A DNA stretch of 64,000 nt, taken from assembly GCF_042427585.1 (NCBI RefSeq), contig NZ_JBHMFC010000020.1:1-64000 (forward strand), in the 5' to 3' direction. How positions within the stretch are numbered: the stretch's first letter is position 1; each line of letters opens with the position of its first letter. The notes beneath the pieces are model-generated. The model saw nothing but the letters and a program-made list of their open reading frames with translations. It did no database searches and was not told the origin of the DNA. Position numbers and translations under genes: made by a program. Shown piece after piece: positions 33,890 to 42,090 of this stretch. The stretch comes from Pseudalgibacter ostreae (lineage in GTDB: Bacteria > Bacteroidota > Bacteroidia > Flavobacteriales > Flavobacteriaceae).

Positions 33890-34687
33890 ATGGGATTGTT
33901 TAAACGAAATCCATTCGGACATATATTATTTGTAAAGAAATGGCTCATCAGAATTTTTGGTGTGCTTACTCACAGACGTTTTAGGGGCTTTAATGAATTA
34001 CAGATTGTGGGTTCAGAAGTTATTAAAAACTTGCCCGATACCAACGTGTTGTTCATTTCAAACCATCAAACCTATTTTGCAGATGTCGTGTCTATGTTTC
34101 ATGTATTCAATGCTAGTTTAAGTGGCCGTTTAGATTCTATAAAAAATGTGGGCTATATCTGGGATCCCAAATTGAATATTTATTATGTAGCGGCAAAAGA
34201 AACCATGAAGGCAGGTTTGTTACCAAAAATTTTGGCTTATATGGGGTCTATCAGTATCGAACGCACGTGGCGTTCTGAAGGTAAAGAAGTGAACAGACAG
34301 GTAAAAATGAGTGATATTTCTAGTATTGCAAAGGCTTTGGATGACGGTTGGGTAATTACCTTCCCACAAGGAACCACCACCCCATTTAAGCCCATTCGAA
34401 AAGGAACTGCACATGTTATAAAGCGCTATAAACCTGTGGTTGTACCTATTGTTATTGATGGGTTTAGACGTTCTTTTGATAAAAAAGGCTTGCGCATTAA
34501 AAAGAAAAATATTTTACAATCGATAGAGATTAAAGCACCTCTAGAGATTGATTATGACAATGATACTACCGATGACATCGTTACCAAAATAGAGTATGCT
34601 ATTGAGCAACATCCATCCTTCTTAAAAGTCATTCCACAAAAAGAAATAGAAGCATTAGAAGCCCTTAACAAGCTTAGAGAGTGGTAG
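33890..34687 (+). CDS. PlsC-like 1-acyl-sn-glycerol-3-phosphate acyltransferase
   Basis: Protein of 265 residues with acyltransferase blocks 'VLFISNHQTYFADVVSM' (block I), 'GSISIERTWRS' (block II), 'WVITFPQGTT' (block III, in place of FPEGTR) and 'KPVVVPIVIDGFR' (block IV). Block I is NHQTYFAD, with five residues between His and Asp instead of the usual four, a variant I associate with Bacteroidota paralogues. It probably acylates lysophosphatidic acid or a related lipid at the inner membrane. It follows the NUDIX gene after 59 bases. Confidence 0.82.
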   Translation: MGLFKRNPFGHILFVKKWLIRIFGVLTHRRFRGFNELQIVGSEVIKNLPDTNVLFISNHQTYFADVVSMFHVFNASLSGRLDSIKNVGYIWDPKLNIYYVAAKETMKAGLLPKILAYMGSISIERTWRSEGKEVNRQVKMSDISSIAKALDDGWVITFPQGTTTPFKPIRKGTAHVIKRYKPVVVPIVIDGFRRSFDKKGLRIKKKNILQSIEIKAPLEIDYDNDTTDDIVTKIEYAIEQHPSFLKVIPQKEIEALEALNKLREW

Positions 34688-35079
34688 CTTCTGGCGCAAC
34701 ACCTGTATGTTCTCGTTTGCAGAGGTTTTGGTTTTAGAAAACATTTCTACAGTTTAAAAAGAGTTGTGTAGGTATTTCGTTTGCTATGAAATCGATGTGG
34801 CGTACATTTTTAGCTCCATTTAATTTAAGAATAGATAGTTTTTTGGGATAATAAATATAAAACAAACTGTTGTTTTGGGCTTCCTTTGCCTTGTCTATCA
34901 TTGGTTTAAATTTAGAGTTGTGTAAAACAGATGGTGTTAATATAAGTTGAGAGATCGATGCTTGTTGTTTTCTTTTTTATGTCCATTAATCCGCTCAAAT
35001 AGTAAGTTAATCTAATTTTCTTTTTTTTTAAGAGGATTAGAAATACATTCAGTCTTAGATTTTTGGAAATAAGACGGTT
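34688..35079. other. Intergenic region with a possible decayed gene
   Basis: Between the acyltransferase and DUF849 genes there is no intact gene on the plus strand. The minus strand contains an 80-codon open run described separately. The last 70 bases before the DUF849 start are T-rich with no recognisable consensus promoter. Confidence 0.4.
34734..34976 (-). pseudogene. Possible decayed protein fragment of unknown family
   Basis: Minus strand, from a stop at 34977-34979 to the TAA at 34734-34736, reads about 80 codons without interruption. Composition looks like a real protein, for example 'ASISQLILTPSVLH', 'KEAQNNSLFYIYYPKKLSIL' and 'ANEIPTQLFLNCRNVF'. The only ATG in frame is at 34899-34901. 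I do not recognise the family. It could be the 3' remainder of a lost gene or chance. Confidence 0.25.
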
Positions 35080-35946
35080 ATGGTAAACGATTTAATTATA
35101 AATTTTACGCCTACAGGTATGATTCCTACAAAAGCGATGACGCCTCATGTTCCAGTGGGGGTTTCGGAGATAGTGGAAGATGTGCTTTTAGCTTCAGAAA
35201 TAGGTATTACCATGGTGCATTTGCATGCTAGAGATGCCGTTACCGGAATGCCAACCTATAAAAAAGAAGTTTATGGGGATATTATTGAGGGTATTCGAAG
35301 ATATGCTCCCGAACTGGTCATTTGTGTCTCTTTAAGTGGAAGGGATTTTGGAGAATTGGATAAACGAAGCGACCCTTTATTGTTAGAGGGCAATTTAAAG
35401 CCAGACATGGGAAGTTTAACCCTTAGTTCGCTTAATTTTAATAAAACGGCGAGTATCAATGCACCAGAGATGGTGTGTAGCCTAGCGGCGCTAATGCAAG
35501 AAAAAGGGATTGTGCCAGAATTGGAGGTTTTTGATATAGGGATGATTAATTATGCGAAATATTTAGAAAAAAAAGAACTAATAGAAGCGCCATATTATTT
35601 CAATCTGCTATTTGGAAATATAGCGTGTTCTCAGGCCAATTTATTACATTCAGGGATTATGGTTAACGATCTTCCAGAACAGGCATGCTGGAGTCTAGCA
35701 GGAATAGGAAACGAGCAATTAAAAATGAACTCGCTTTCCGTAGCTATTGGAGGAGGAGTTAGGGTGGGGCTTGAAGATAATATTTGGTATGATATGGCAA
35801 GAACAAAACTCGCAACAAATGCGGCCTTATTAAAACGCATCCATTTAATTGCGAATGCGAATGAGCGTGACGTTATGTCGCCAAAAGATTTTCGTTTAAA
35901 AATGAACCTGGCACCTGGAAATGGCGTTTATGGACGGTGTAAATAA
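35080..35946 (+). CDS. BKACE-family (DUF849) beta-keto acid cleavage enzyme
   Basis: TIM-barrel protein of 288 residues: 'MVNDLIINFTPTGMIPTKAMTPHVPVGVSEI', 'MVHLHARDAVTGMP' (HLHAR supplies Zn and substrate ligands) and 'CVSLSGRDFGELDKRSDPL'. The late 'GGGVRVGLEDNIW' is typical of the family. Members condense a beta-keto acid with acetyl-CoA to give acetoacetate and an acyl-CoA; the Kce of lysine fermentation is the founding example. The substrate here is unknown. It is a single gene with 390 bases of non-coding DNA upstream. Confidence 0.88.
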   Translation: MVNDLIINFTPTGMIPTKAMTPHVPVGVSEIVEDVLLASEIGITMVHLHARDAVTGMPTYKKEVYGDIIEGIRRYAPELVICVSLSGRDFGELDKRSDPLLLEGNLKPDMGSLTLSSLNFNKTASINAPEMVCSLAALMQEKGIVPELEVFDIGMINYAKYLEKKELIEAPYYFNLLFGNIACSQANLLHSGIMVNDLPEQACWSLAGIGNEQLKMNSLSVAIGGGVRVGLEDNIWYDMARTKLATNAALLKRIHLIANANERDVMSPKDFRLKMNLAPGNGVYGRCK

Positions 35947-36071
35947 AAATAGATGCGAAAGGTTTGTAATGGGAAGTCAAGTTTTTTTTTAGTAGTTAAT
36001 AACTCCTAACAAGTCCCCTTTAATATCCCTTCTAAAAGTTCTATTTTGCACTTCCTTTTTTAACATGAATT

Positions 36072-38384
36072 ATGAAAGTTTGTATAGCCGAAAAACCAAG
36101 TGTTGCCCGCGAAATCGCTGCTGTTTTAGGAGCAAATACTAAACGCGATGGTTACTTTGAAGGTAATGGTTATGCCGTAACTTATACCTTTGGGCATTTA
36201 TGTACTTTAAAAGAACCTAATGATTATAAGCCTTATTGGAAAAGTTGGGATTTAAACAACTTACCCATGCTTCCCGAGAAATTTGAAACGAAAGTAGTGG
36301 CAAATTCGGGAATACAAAAGCAGTTCAAAATTGTAAAAAGCTTATTTGACAAAGCAGAGCTGGTTATTAATTGCGGGGATGCTGGCCAAGAAGGAGAACT
36401 TATCCAACGTTGGGTAATGAATGAAGCAGGTTATAAGGGGGAAGTGAAACGCCTTTGGATTTCTTCTTTAACTACAGAAGCGATTAAAGAAGGCTTTGAA
36501 AACTTAAAGCCTTCTGAAAATTATGATAATTTATATTATGCTGGGTTTTCTCGAGCTATAGGCGATTGGTTGTTGGGTATGAACGCGACCCGATTATATA
36601 CAGTAAAACATGGCGGTTATAAACAAGTGTTATCGGTTGGGCGTGTGCAAACACCTACCTTGGCCATGGTGGTCAATCGGTTTAAAGAAATAGAAAACTT
36701 TAAGCCACAACCTTATTGGGAGTTACAAACGCTTTATAGAAATACGCTTTTTAGTTATGAAGATGGCCGTTTTTTTAAAAAGGAAGATGGTGAGGTTTTA
36801 GCCAATAAAGTGAAAGAAAGTGAATTTGAAATTGAATCTATTACTAAAAAGAAAGGTACGGAATATGCCCCCAAGCTTTTTGATCTAACGGGATTGCAGG
36901 TGTATTGCAATACCAAGTTTGGGTTTTCGGCAGATGAGACTTTAAAGATTGTTCAAGCCTTATACGAACGAAAAGTGGTAACGTACCCGAGAGTTGATAC
37001 TACTTTTTTACCAAATGATGTGTATCCTAAAGTTCATGGTATTCTTCAAAAACTTACCCAGTATTCGGTTTTAACCGAGCCGCTTTTAGGGAAAAAGATA
37101 AAGAAATCGTCCAAAGTCTTTAACGATAAAAAAGTAACCGATCACCATGCTATCATTCCAACGGGTATGCAAACGAATTTGCAGTACAACCAGCAGCAGG
37201 TCTATGATATTATAACAAAACGGTTTATTGCGGTTTTTTATGAAGATTGTATGGTGTCTAATACCACGGTTATAGGTAAAGCAGCAGAAGTGTCTTTTAA
37301 GACTACAGGAAAAGAAATCTTAAAAAAAGGTTGGCGGGTAGTTTTTGAAACCTCAGAAACCAAAGAAAAAGATTCAGGGATTCTACCAAGCTTTGTTAAA
37401 GGCGAAAAAGGTCCGCATGAACCTTCATTTTTGGAGAAAGAAACGAAGCCCCCCAACCAATTTACAGAGGCGTCCTTACTGCGCGCCATGGAAACGGCAG
37501 GGAAACAAGTGGATGATGATGAGTTGCGGGACTTGATGAAGGAAAACGGTATCGGACGACCTTCCACCCGTGCCAATATTATAGAAACCTTGTTCAAAAG
37601 AAAATATATAAAGCGGAACAAAAAACAAGTATTACCAACAGATACAGGGATTCAATTGATTGATACCATCCAAAATGATTTGTTGAAATCGGCAGAACTC
37701 ACAGGGTCGTGGGAAAAGCAATTAAAAGATATCGAAAAAGGGGAATTTAGTGCCACCGCTTTTATAAACAACATGAAGCGCATGGTAGATGCTTTAGTGT
37801 TCGAAGTACGCAGCGAAACCAAGCGGGCCAATATTTCCCATGCTGTTACCGTGAAAAAAAGAGCAGTTAAGGCGGCGCAAAAGGAAACGAAAGGGATTCT
37901 TGCAGAGTTATGCCCTAAATGTAAACAAGGAGCGCTTTTAAAAGGGAAATCTGCTTACGGATGCAGTGCTTTTAAATCGGGCTGTGATTTTGTTTTGCCT
38001 TTTATTTTTAAGGATAAAAAAATATCAGAGAAACAATTTTTAAGACTCCTTCAAAAAGGAAGTACCGTAAATTTAAAAGGTTTTAAAACAGCTGCTGGAA
38101 CAGAGGAAGGCTTAGTTCGTTTTGATGAGCATTTTAAATTGAAACTAGAACCTAAAAAAAAGACTGCGGCTAACAAACCTCTGGACCATAATGTAAAACC
38201 ATCAGAACTGCTATGTCCCAAATGTAAAAAAGGCACTGTTATTAAAGGGAATACTGCTTATGGTTGTAGCGCATATAAGTCGGGTTGTGATTTTAAAGTG
38301 ACCTTCGACGTCGTTAAATCTAAAATTAACGGACAGAAACCCACTAGAGAGCTAGTTTATAGTATTTTAAGCGATAATTTTTGA
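36072..38384 (+). CDS. topB: DNA topoisomerase III
   Basis: Type IA topoisomerase of 770 residues. The Toprim domain 'MKVCIAEKPSVAREIAAVLG' and acidic 'INCGDAGQEGELIQRW' are followed by central domains with 'GRVQTPTLAMVV'. Active-site Tyr305 sits in 'VTYPRVDTTFLP', and 'GIGRPSTRANIIETL' lies later. The C-terminus carries two zinc-ribbon repeats (about 615-645 and 718-745), each CPKCK.G....G..AYGCSA(F/Y)KSGCDF, spaced by a basic linker. It relaxes negative supercoils and resolves single-stranded junctions. Confidence 0.95.
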   Translation: MKVCIAEKPSVAREIAAVLGANTKRDGYFEGNGYAVTYTFGHLCTLKEPNDYKPYWKSWDLNNLPMLPEKFETKVVANSGIQKQFKIVKSLFDKAELVINCGDAGQEGELIQRWVMNEAGYKGEVKRLWISSLTTEAIKEGFENLKPSENYDNLYYAGFSRAIGDWLLGMNATRLYTVKHGGYKQVLSVGRVQTPTLAMVVNRFKEIENFKPQPYWELQTLYRNTLFSYEDGRFFKKEDGEVLANKVKESEFEIESITKKKGTEYAPKLFDLTGLQVYCNTKFGFSADETLKIVQALYERKVVTYPRVDTTFLPNDVYPKVHGILQKLTQYSVLTEPLLGKKIKKSSKVFNDKKVTDHHAIIPTGMQTNLQYNQQQVYDIITKRFIAVFYEDCMVSNTTVIGKAAEVSFKTTGKEILKKGWRVVFETSETKEKDSGILPSFVKGEKGPHEPSFLEKETKPPNQFTEASLLRAMETAGKQVDDDELRDLMKENGIGRPSTRANIIETLFKRKYIKRNKKQVLPTDTGIQLIDTIQNDLLKSAELTGSWEKQLKDIEKGEFSATAFINNMKRMVDALVFEVRSETKRANISHAVTVKKRAVKAAQKETKGILAELCPKCKQGALLKGKSAYGCSAFKSGCDFVLPFIFKDKKISEKQFLRLLQKGSTVNLKGFKTAAGTEEGLVRFDEHFKLKLEPKKKTAANKPLDHNVKPSELLCPKCKKGTVIKGNTAYGCSAYKSGCDFKVTFDVVKSKINGQKPTRELVYSILSDNF

Positions 38385-38510
38385 TAAACGCCCGTTCATG
38401 ATGTATATTTATCATATGGATTTCAAAATAAAACGATAGGGGCTGGTATAATTTAGCAAAGGGACGTTTTGCTTAAGATAAACGGAAACTAGGGTTTTTT
38501 TAGTGGTATT

Positions 38511-39155
38511 ATGGACAAAGAAAAACATAAAAGCATATCTAAATTACAAAGATATAAGGGGGTTATTAAAAATGGCTTATTTCTTTTTGGCATAAGGAAT
38601 AGGTTGGCTAAAGCAGGCCTTGATATTGAGCCTTATTACTGGGTTCAAGAAGAAGTGGTGCCTTGTAAATTACCAGAGGTTAAGGGAGGGGCTTCGGGCT
38701 TTGTCGTTAAGGAAATAGGGCTTAAAGAGATAGAGGTGTTAAGAAGTTTTCAATCTGATAGAGAGTTTTATGAGCTCATAAAAGGGATTGAAAATGGTCA
38801 ATTATGTTTTGGTTTGGAACATAATGGAGACTTGGCGGCCTATACTTTTGTAGAGTTAAAGGACTTTGAGTTTAAAGGAAGAAAGTTTAAACTGAAAGCC
38901 CATGAAGCCTACCTATTAAATATGTGGACTTTTCATGCGTATAGGGGCAGAAATTTGGCGCCTTATCTACGTTGTCAAACTTATAAGATATTAAAAGAAC
39001 AGGGTAGGGATGTGAAATATAGTATCACGAACTATTTTAATAAATCTTCAGCTAAATTTAAAAACAAACTCAACTCTAAAAATTTGAGCCTTCATTTAAG
39101 TATTGTGTTGTTTGGTAAACATACATGGAATTTTAAAATGAAAACGTATAAATGA
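38511..39155 (+). CDS. GNAT-like acyltransferase-fold protein
   Basis: Protein of 214 residues. A basic N-terminus (about 1-50) is followed by a region with GNAT features: 'GLEHNGDLAAYTFVELKDFEF', then 'EAYLLNMWTFHAYRGRNLAPYLRCQTYKILKEQGRD', where RGRNLAP occupies the place of the acetyl-CoA loop (R/QxxGxG/A). The assignment is by general fold, not by a close family. It overlaps the pseudouridine synthase gene by four bases (ATGA), so the two are translated together. Confidence 0.6.
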   Translation: MDKEKHKSISKLQRYKGVIKNGLFLFGIRNRLAKAGLDIEPYYWVQEEVVPCKLPEVKGGASGFVVKEIGLKEIEVLRSFQSDREFYELIKGIENGQLCFGLEHNGDLAAYTFVELKDFEFKGRKFKLKAHEAYLLNMWTFHAYRGRNLAPYLRCQTYKILKEQGRDVKYSITNYFNKSSAKFKNKLNSKNLSLHLSIVLFGKHTWNFKMKTYK

Positions 39156-39748
39156 CAAAGCCTAGCCCTGAACATCGACACTATATTATCTACAAACCGT
39201 ATGGGTATTTAAGTCAGTTTACAAGTAATGCTTCCAAGCAACAATCTAAAAAATTCTTAGGAACACTTCATAACTTCCCTAAAGGCACCATGGCTATTGG
39301 TCGGCTCGATGAAGCTTCTGAGGGGTTATTGTTGCTTACAACCGACGGTAGGATAAGTGACTTTGTTAACAGTAAGAAGGTAGCTAAAGAATACTATGCG
39401 CAAGTGGACGGAGAGTTGTCTGAAGAAGCGCTAGGGAAATTACAAAAAGGTGTTGAAATTGGTGTTAACGGCAAAAAATATCAAACTAAATCATGTCATG
39501 CTTTTAAGCTTTATGAACTTCCCAAGCTCCCAGAACGCTCACAGAAAATACGCGATAACAGGCATGGGCCTACATCTTGGGTCTCTATCGTTTTAAACGA
39601 GGGTAAATTTCGTCAAGTACGAAAAATGACCTCTGCCGTAGGAGCTCCTACTTTGCGCTTAGTTCGTGTTCGGGTAGGGGGTATCACCCTCGGTGCTATG
39701 CAGGTAGGAGAGGTGGTTGAGGTTTCCGATTTAATTGCGCTGCTATAA
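39152..39748 (+). CDS. RluE/RsuA-family pseudouridine synthase
   Basis: Protein of 198 residues lacking the N-terminal S4 domain and resembling RluE: 'HYIIYKPYGYLSQFTS', catalytic 'IGRLDEASEGLLLLTTDG' (Asp in GRLDxxSEGL), 'NEGKFRQVRKMTSAVGAPTLRLVRVRVG'. RluE makes pseudouridine 2457 in 23S rRNA of Escherichia coli; the target here is inferred. It is coupled to the upstream GNAT-like gene by the ATGA overlap and ends 5 bases before the stop of the convergent DUF1080 gene. Confidence 0.88.
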   Translation: MTKPSPEHRHYIIYKPYGYLSQFTSNASKQQSKKFLGTLHNFPKGTMAIGRLDEASEGLLLLTTDGRISDFVNSKKVAKEYYAQVDGELSEEALGKLQKGVEIGVNGKKYQTKSCHAFKLYELPKLPERSQKIRDNRHGPTSWVSIVLNEGKFRQVRKMTSAVGAPTLRLVRVRVGGITLGAMQVGEVVEVSDLIALL

Positions 39749-39753
39749 AGCTG

Positions 39754-40560
39754 TTAAAGCTCTAATATTTCAATGTTTTTAAATTCAGTCGATTGGCTTT
39801 CGCTTTGAAGAGATATATAGCCCTTTTTTAGTGGAGAACCCGCCCTGGCCTTCCAGTAATCGTGATTGGCATCAACATCCCCGCCGATTACGGGCTTAGA
39901 GTATAACATAACCTCTTCTCCATTAATTTTGTGAGAAATTAAGAAATCATTTAAAACCTCTATCTCTAAGCGTACCCATTGATTGCCGTGAAAGGTTTTG
40001 GAATTTGAGGATATGCAGTGTTCGGTAGTTTGTTTGCCGTTAATACTAATATGGGTTCCTGGTGTGCAAACGTTGCCGGTAGATCTATCGTCTATACCTA
40101 GGCCTCCTAAGAGTTGTACTTCTATGGATACTGGGAAATTTTGTTCTAGACCCATGTTTTCAGGATTTTCAGAATGTATCATCACACCACTATTGGCAGC
40201 TGCCCAACCTGCACCATCGCTTAATGGCTTGCCTGTAAAACGATACTCAAGGCGCAATTTATAATTAGAGAATTCTTGGTTGTAAAATAGATGACCAAAG
40301 GTGTTGTTAAACCTATCTTCATATTCATCATAATTAACTTTTATAGAGCCATCTTCTACAATAAAGGTGTTTTTATAGTTTTCTCCAGCAGGATACCCTT
40401 TAATTTTCACGATCCAATTCTCTAGATTTTTACCATTAAAGAGTTTAACCCACTGTGTTTTAGCAGGAGTGGAAGTGGTTCTGTGATCTTTGTCTTTACA
40501 GCTTAATAATAGTGTTAAACAACTTATAATGGTTAATGTTTTTTTTAGGTGTTGCATCAT
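39754..40560 (-). CDS. DUF1080 (3-keto-disaccharide hydrolase-like) lipoprotein
   Basis: Protein of 268 residues from the Met at 40560 (MMQHLKKTLTIISCLTLLLSC, lipobox LLSC); a longer in-frame start at 40614 is less likely because the signal must be N-terminal. The DUF1080 lectin-like fold shows 'WVKLFNGKNLENWIVKIKG', 'YKLRLEYRFTG', 'NSGVMIHSENPE', 'SIEVQLLGG' and 'NQWVRLEIEVLNDFLISHKINGEEVM'. Members act on 3-keto-glycosides by hydrolysis or elimination. It is the last gene of the GMC operon, 159 bases after the ThuA gene. Confidence 0.85.
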   Translation of the reverse strand: MMQHLKKTLTIISCLTLLLSCKDKDHRTTSTPAKTQWVKLFNGKNLENWIVKIKGYPAGENYKNTFIVEDGSIKVNYDEYEDRFNNTFGHLFYNQEFSNYKLRLEYRFTGKPLSDGAGWAAANSGVMIHSENPENMGLEQNFPVSIEVQLLGGLGIDDRSTGNVCTPGTHISINGKQTTEHCISSNSKTFHGNQWVRLEIEVLNDFLISHKINGEEVMLYSKPVIGGDVDANHDYWKARAGSPLKKGYISLQSESQSTEFKNIEILEL

Positions 40561-40719
40561 TTTTATTTTGAATTTAAAAGGCAATATGTTCACTGGTTTT
40601 TCAGGCTTAATCAAAGAGAAAATGTTCAGTAAGAAACAGTGCCGTGTTTCCTTTTTTATAAAAACTAAGTTTCACGCGTGTTGAAAAATAAAAAATGCAA
40701 AACATTAATTCATATAGTA

Positions 40720-41469
40720 TTATAATGCGTTTGTACCTGTGGCATATGCAATACCGCCTAAAATATGTTTTAGAAACAGCGGGTCGCTATAGCTCGCATC
40801 GGCATGGCCAAGAGCGGTGTAAAATATGCGACCACCCTCAAAATTGTGATACCATGCTATGGGGTGGTTTTCGCCATGTTTTCCACCGGTATATGAGGTT
40901 TCATCAATGGTTATTAACACTTGAATACTTGTACTTAAAGATTTAAAATTATACCACTCATCAAACGTGTACCATTGGTTTTCTAAAAAAGAGCTTGCAG
41001 GGTGGTTGTGGTTTACAATATTTAGGGTAGCGGGTTGTGGTTTCGGGTGGTCGTCAAAATAGGCCCCTATCATTGTGCCATACCATGGCCAATCATATTC
41101 AGCTGTTGTTGCAGCATGTATGCCTACAAAGCCTCCACCATTTTGAATATAGGTTTTAAATGCATCTTGCTGTTCGTTTGAAAATATATCGCCAGATGGA
41201 CTTAAAAAAATAACAGCATCATAGTTTTTAATATTTGAAATTAATGTATCGGAGTTTTCAGTGGTGTCCACATGAAAACCATTATCACGACCTAATTTTT
41301 GGATGCTTGTAATGCCTTTTTCTATAGAGCTATGTCGAAAGCCCAAAGTTTTTGAAAAAACGATAACTTGTATTTCTTTTCCTTCTGATTTTGGTATTAT
41401 GGCGTTTTTACAGCTAAACAGACAACAAAGGCCGAAAACAATAAGAATGTGATTTTTTATAAGGTCCAT
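40720..41469 (-). CDS. ThuA-domain lipoprotein
   Basis: Protein of 249 residues with a lipoprotein signal (CCLFSC). The ThuA domain is a class-I-glutamine-amidotransferase-like fold: 'VIVFSKTLGFRHSSIEKGITSIQKLG', 'YDAVIFLSPSGDIFSNEQQDAFKTYIQNGGGFVGIHAAT', 'HPIAWYHNFEGGRIFYTALGH' and 'LKHILGGIAYA'. ThuA of rhizobia acts with ThuB in trehalose use through 3-keto intermediates. Here it overlaps the dehydrogenase small subunit by 13 bases and lies next to a DUF1080 gene, which supports a 3-keto sugar role. Confidence 0.87.
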   Translation of the reverse strand: MDLIKNHILIVFGLCCLFSCKNAIIPKSEGKEIQVIVFSKTLGFRHSSIEKGITSIQKLGRDNGFHVDTTENSDTLISNIKNYDAVIFLSPSGDIFSNEQQDAFKTYIQNGGGFVGIHAATTAEYDWPWYGTMIGAYFDDHPKPQPATLNIVNHNHPASSFLENQWYTFDEWYNFKSLSTSIQVLITIDETSYTGGKHGENHPIAWYHNFEGGRIFYTALGHADASYSDPLFLKHILGGIAYATGTNAL

Positions 41470-42086
41470 GTTTTTCCATTTGTAGTCTCATCAAGCGATA
41501 CGCATCCGTGGTATGCCCCAGGTATGGGGTCGTAAACCAAAACTTCTTTACCTATTTTTTCTGAAGTATAATACCCGAAAAGCGCATAATAGCGTACTGA
41601 TAATAAAAACTTGTATAAGGTATAGTGCTTTATGTTTTCAGCGGGAATATCTTGAATAGCTAATTTTTGTTGGTGTAACACGAATTGAGAGTCTTCATGG
41701 GAGAGATTAAAATACTCTGAAACCAATACGGCGATATCGTTTTTGTTTCCTTTGGAAATAGGGGTGTTAAATTTTGTTTCAAATTTATTTGCAAATAAAT
41801 TTGCGCCCTGTTTAAATAGCTTTTGGTTGTCTTCTTTTTCAAGATTTTGATACATTAAATCTATAAACTGTGGCACATTTACCGCCAATGCTCCAGGAGT
41901 TTCTGTTTCAGGAATAATAATATCTACCAAATGCGTCACCATGACCTTTTCATCTTCAGATAAAAAAACAGGAGTCCAGCTTTTGGTTTCAGCAGTACAA
42001 GAAGCTAGTATGTTCATAATGGTTGGAGCCGCAACGGCATACCCCAATCCCATGGTCAAATTTTTTAAAGCGGTTCTTCTGTTCAT
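41457..42086 (-). CDS. Gluconate 2-dehydrogenase subunit 3-family protein
   Basis: Protein of 209 residues from Met 42086 (MNRRTALKNLTMGLGYAVAAPTIMNILASC), with both a twin-arginine-like start and a lipobox Cys. The body fits the small subunit of GMC-type membrane dehydrogenases: 'LVDIIIPETETPGALAVNVPQFIDLM', 'NDIAVLVSEYFNLS' and 'LLSVRYYALFGYYTSEKIGKEVLVYDPIPGAYHGCV'. It begins 4 bases after the GMC gene. The pair should oxidise a sugar at the periplasmic face and pass electrons to a quinone or cytochrome. Confidence 0.9.
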   Translation of the reverse strand: MNRRTALKNLTMGLGYAVAAPTIMNILASCTAETKSWTPVFLSEDEKVMVTHLVDIIIPETETPGALAVNVPQFIDLMYQNLEKEDNQKLFKQGANLFANKFETKFNTPISKGNKNDIAVLVSEYFNLSHEDSQFVLHQQKLAIQDIPAENIKHYTLYKFLLSVRYYALFGYYTSEKIGKEVLVYDPIPGAYHGCVSLDETTNGKTWTL

Positions 42087-42090
42087 GATC

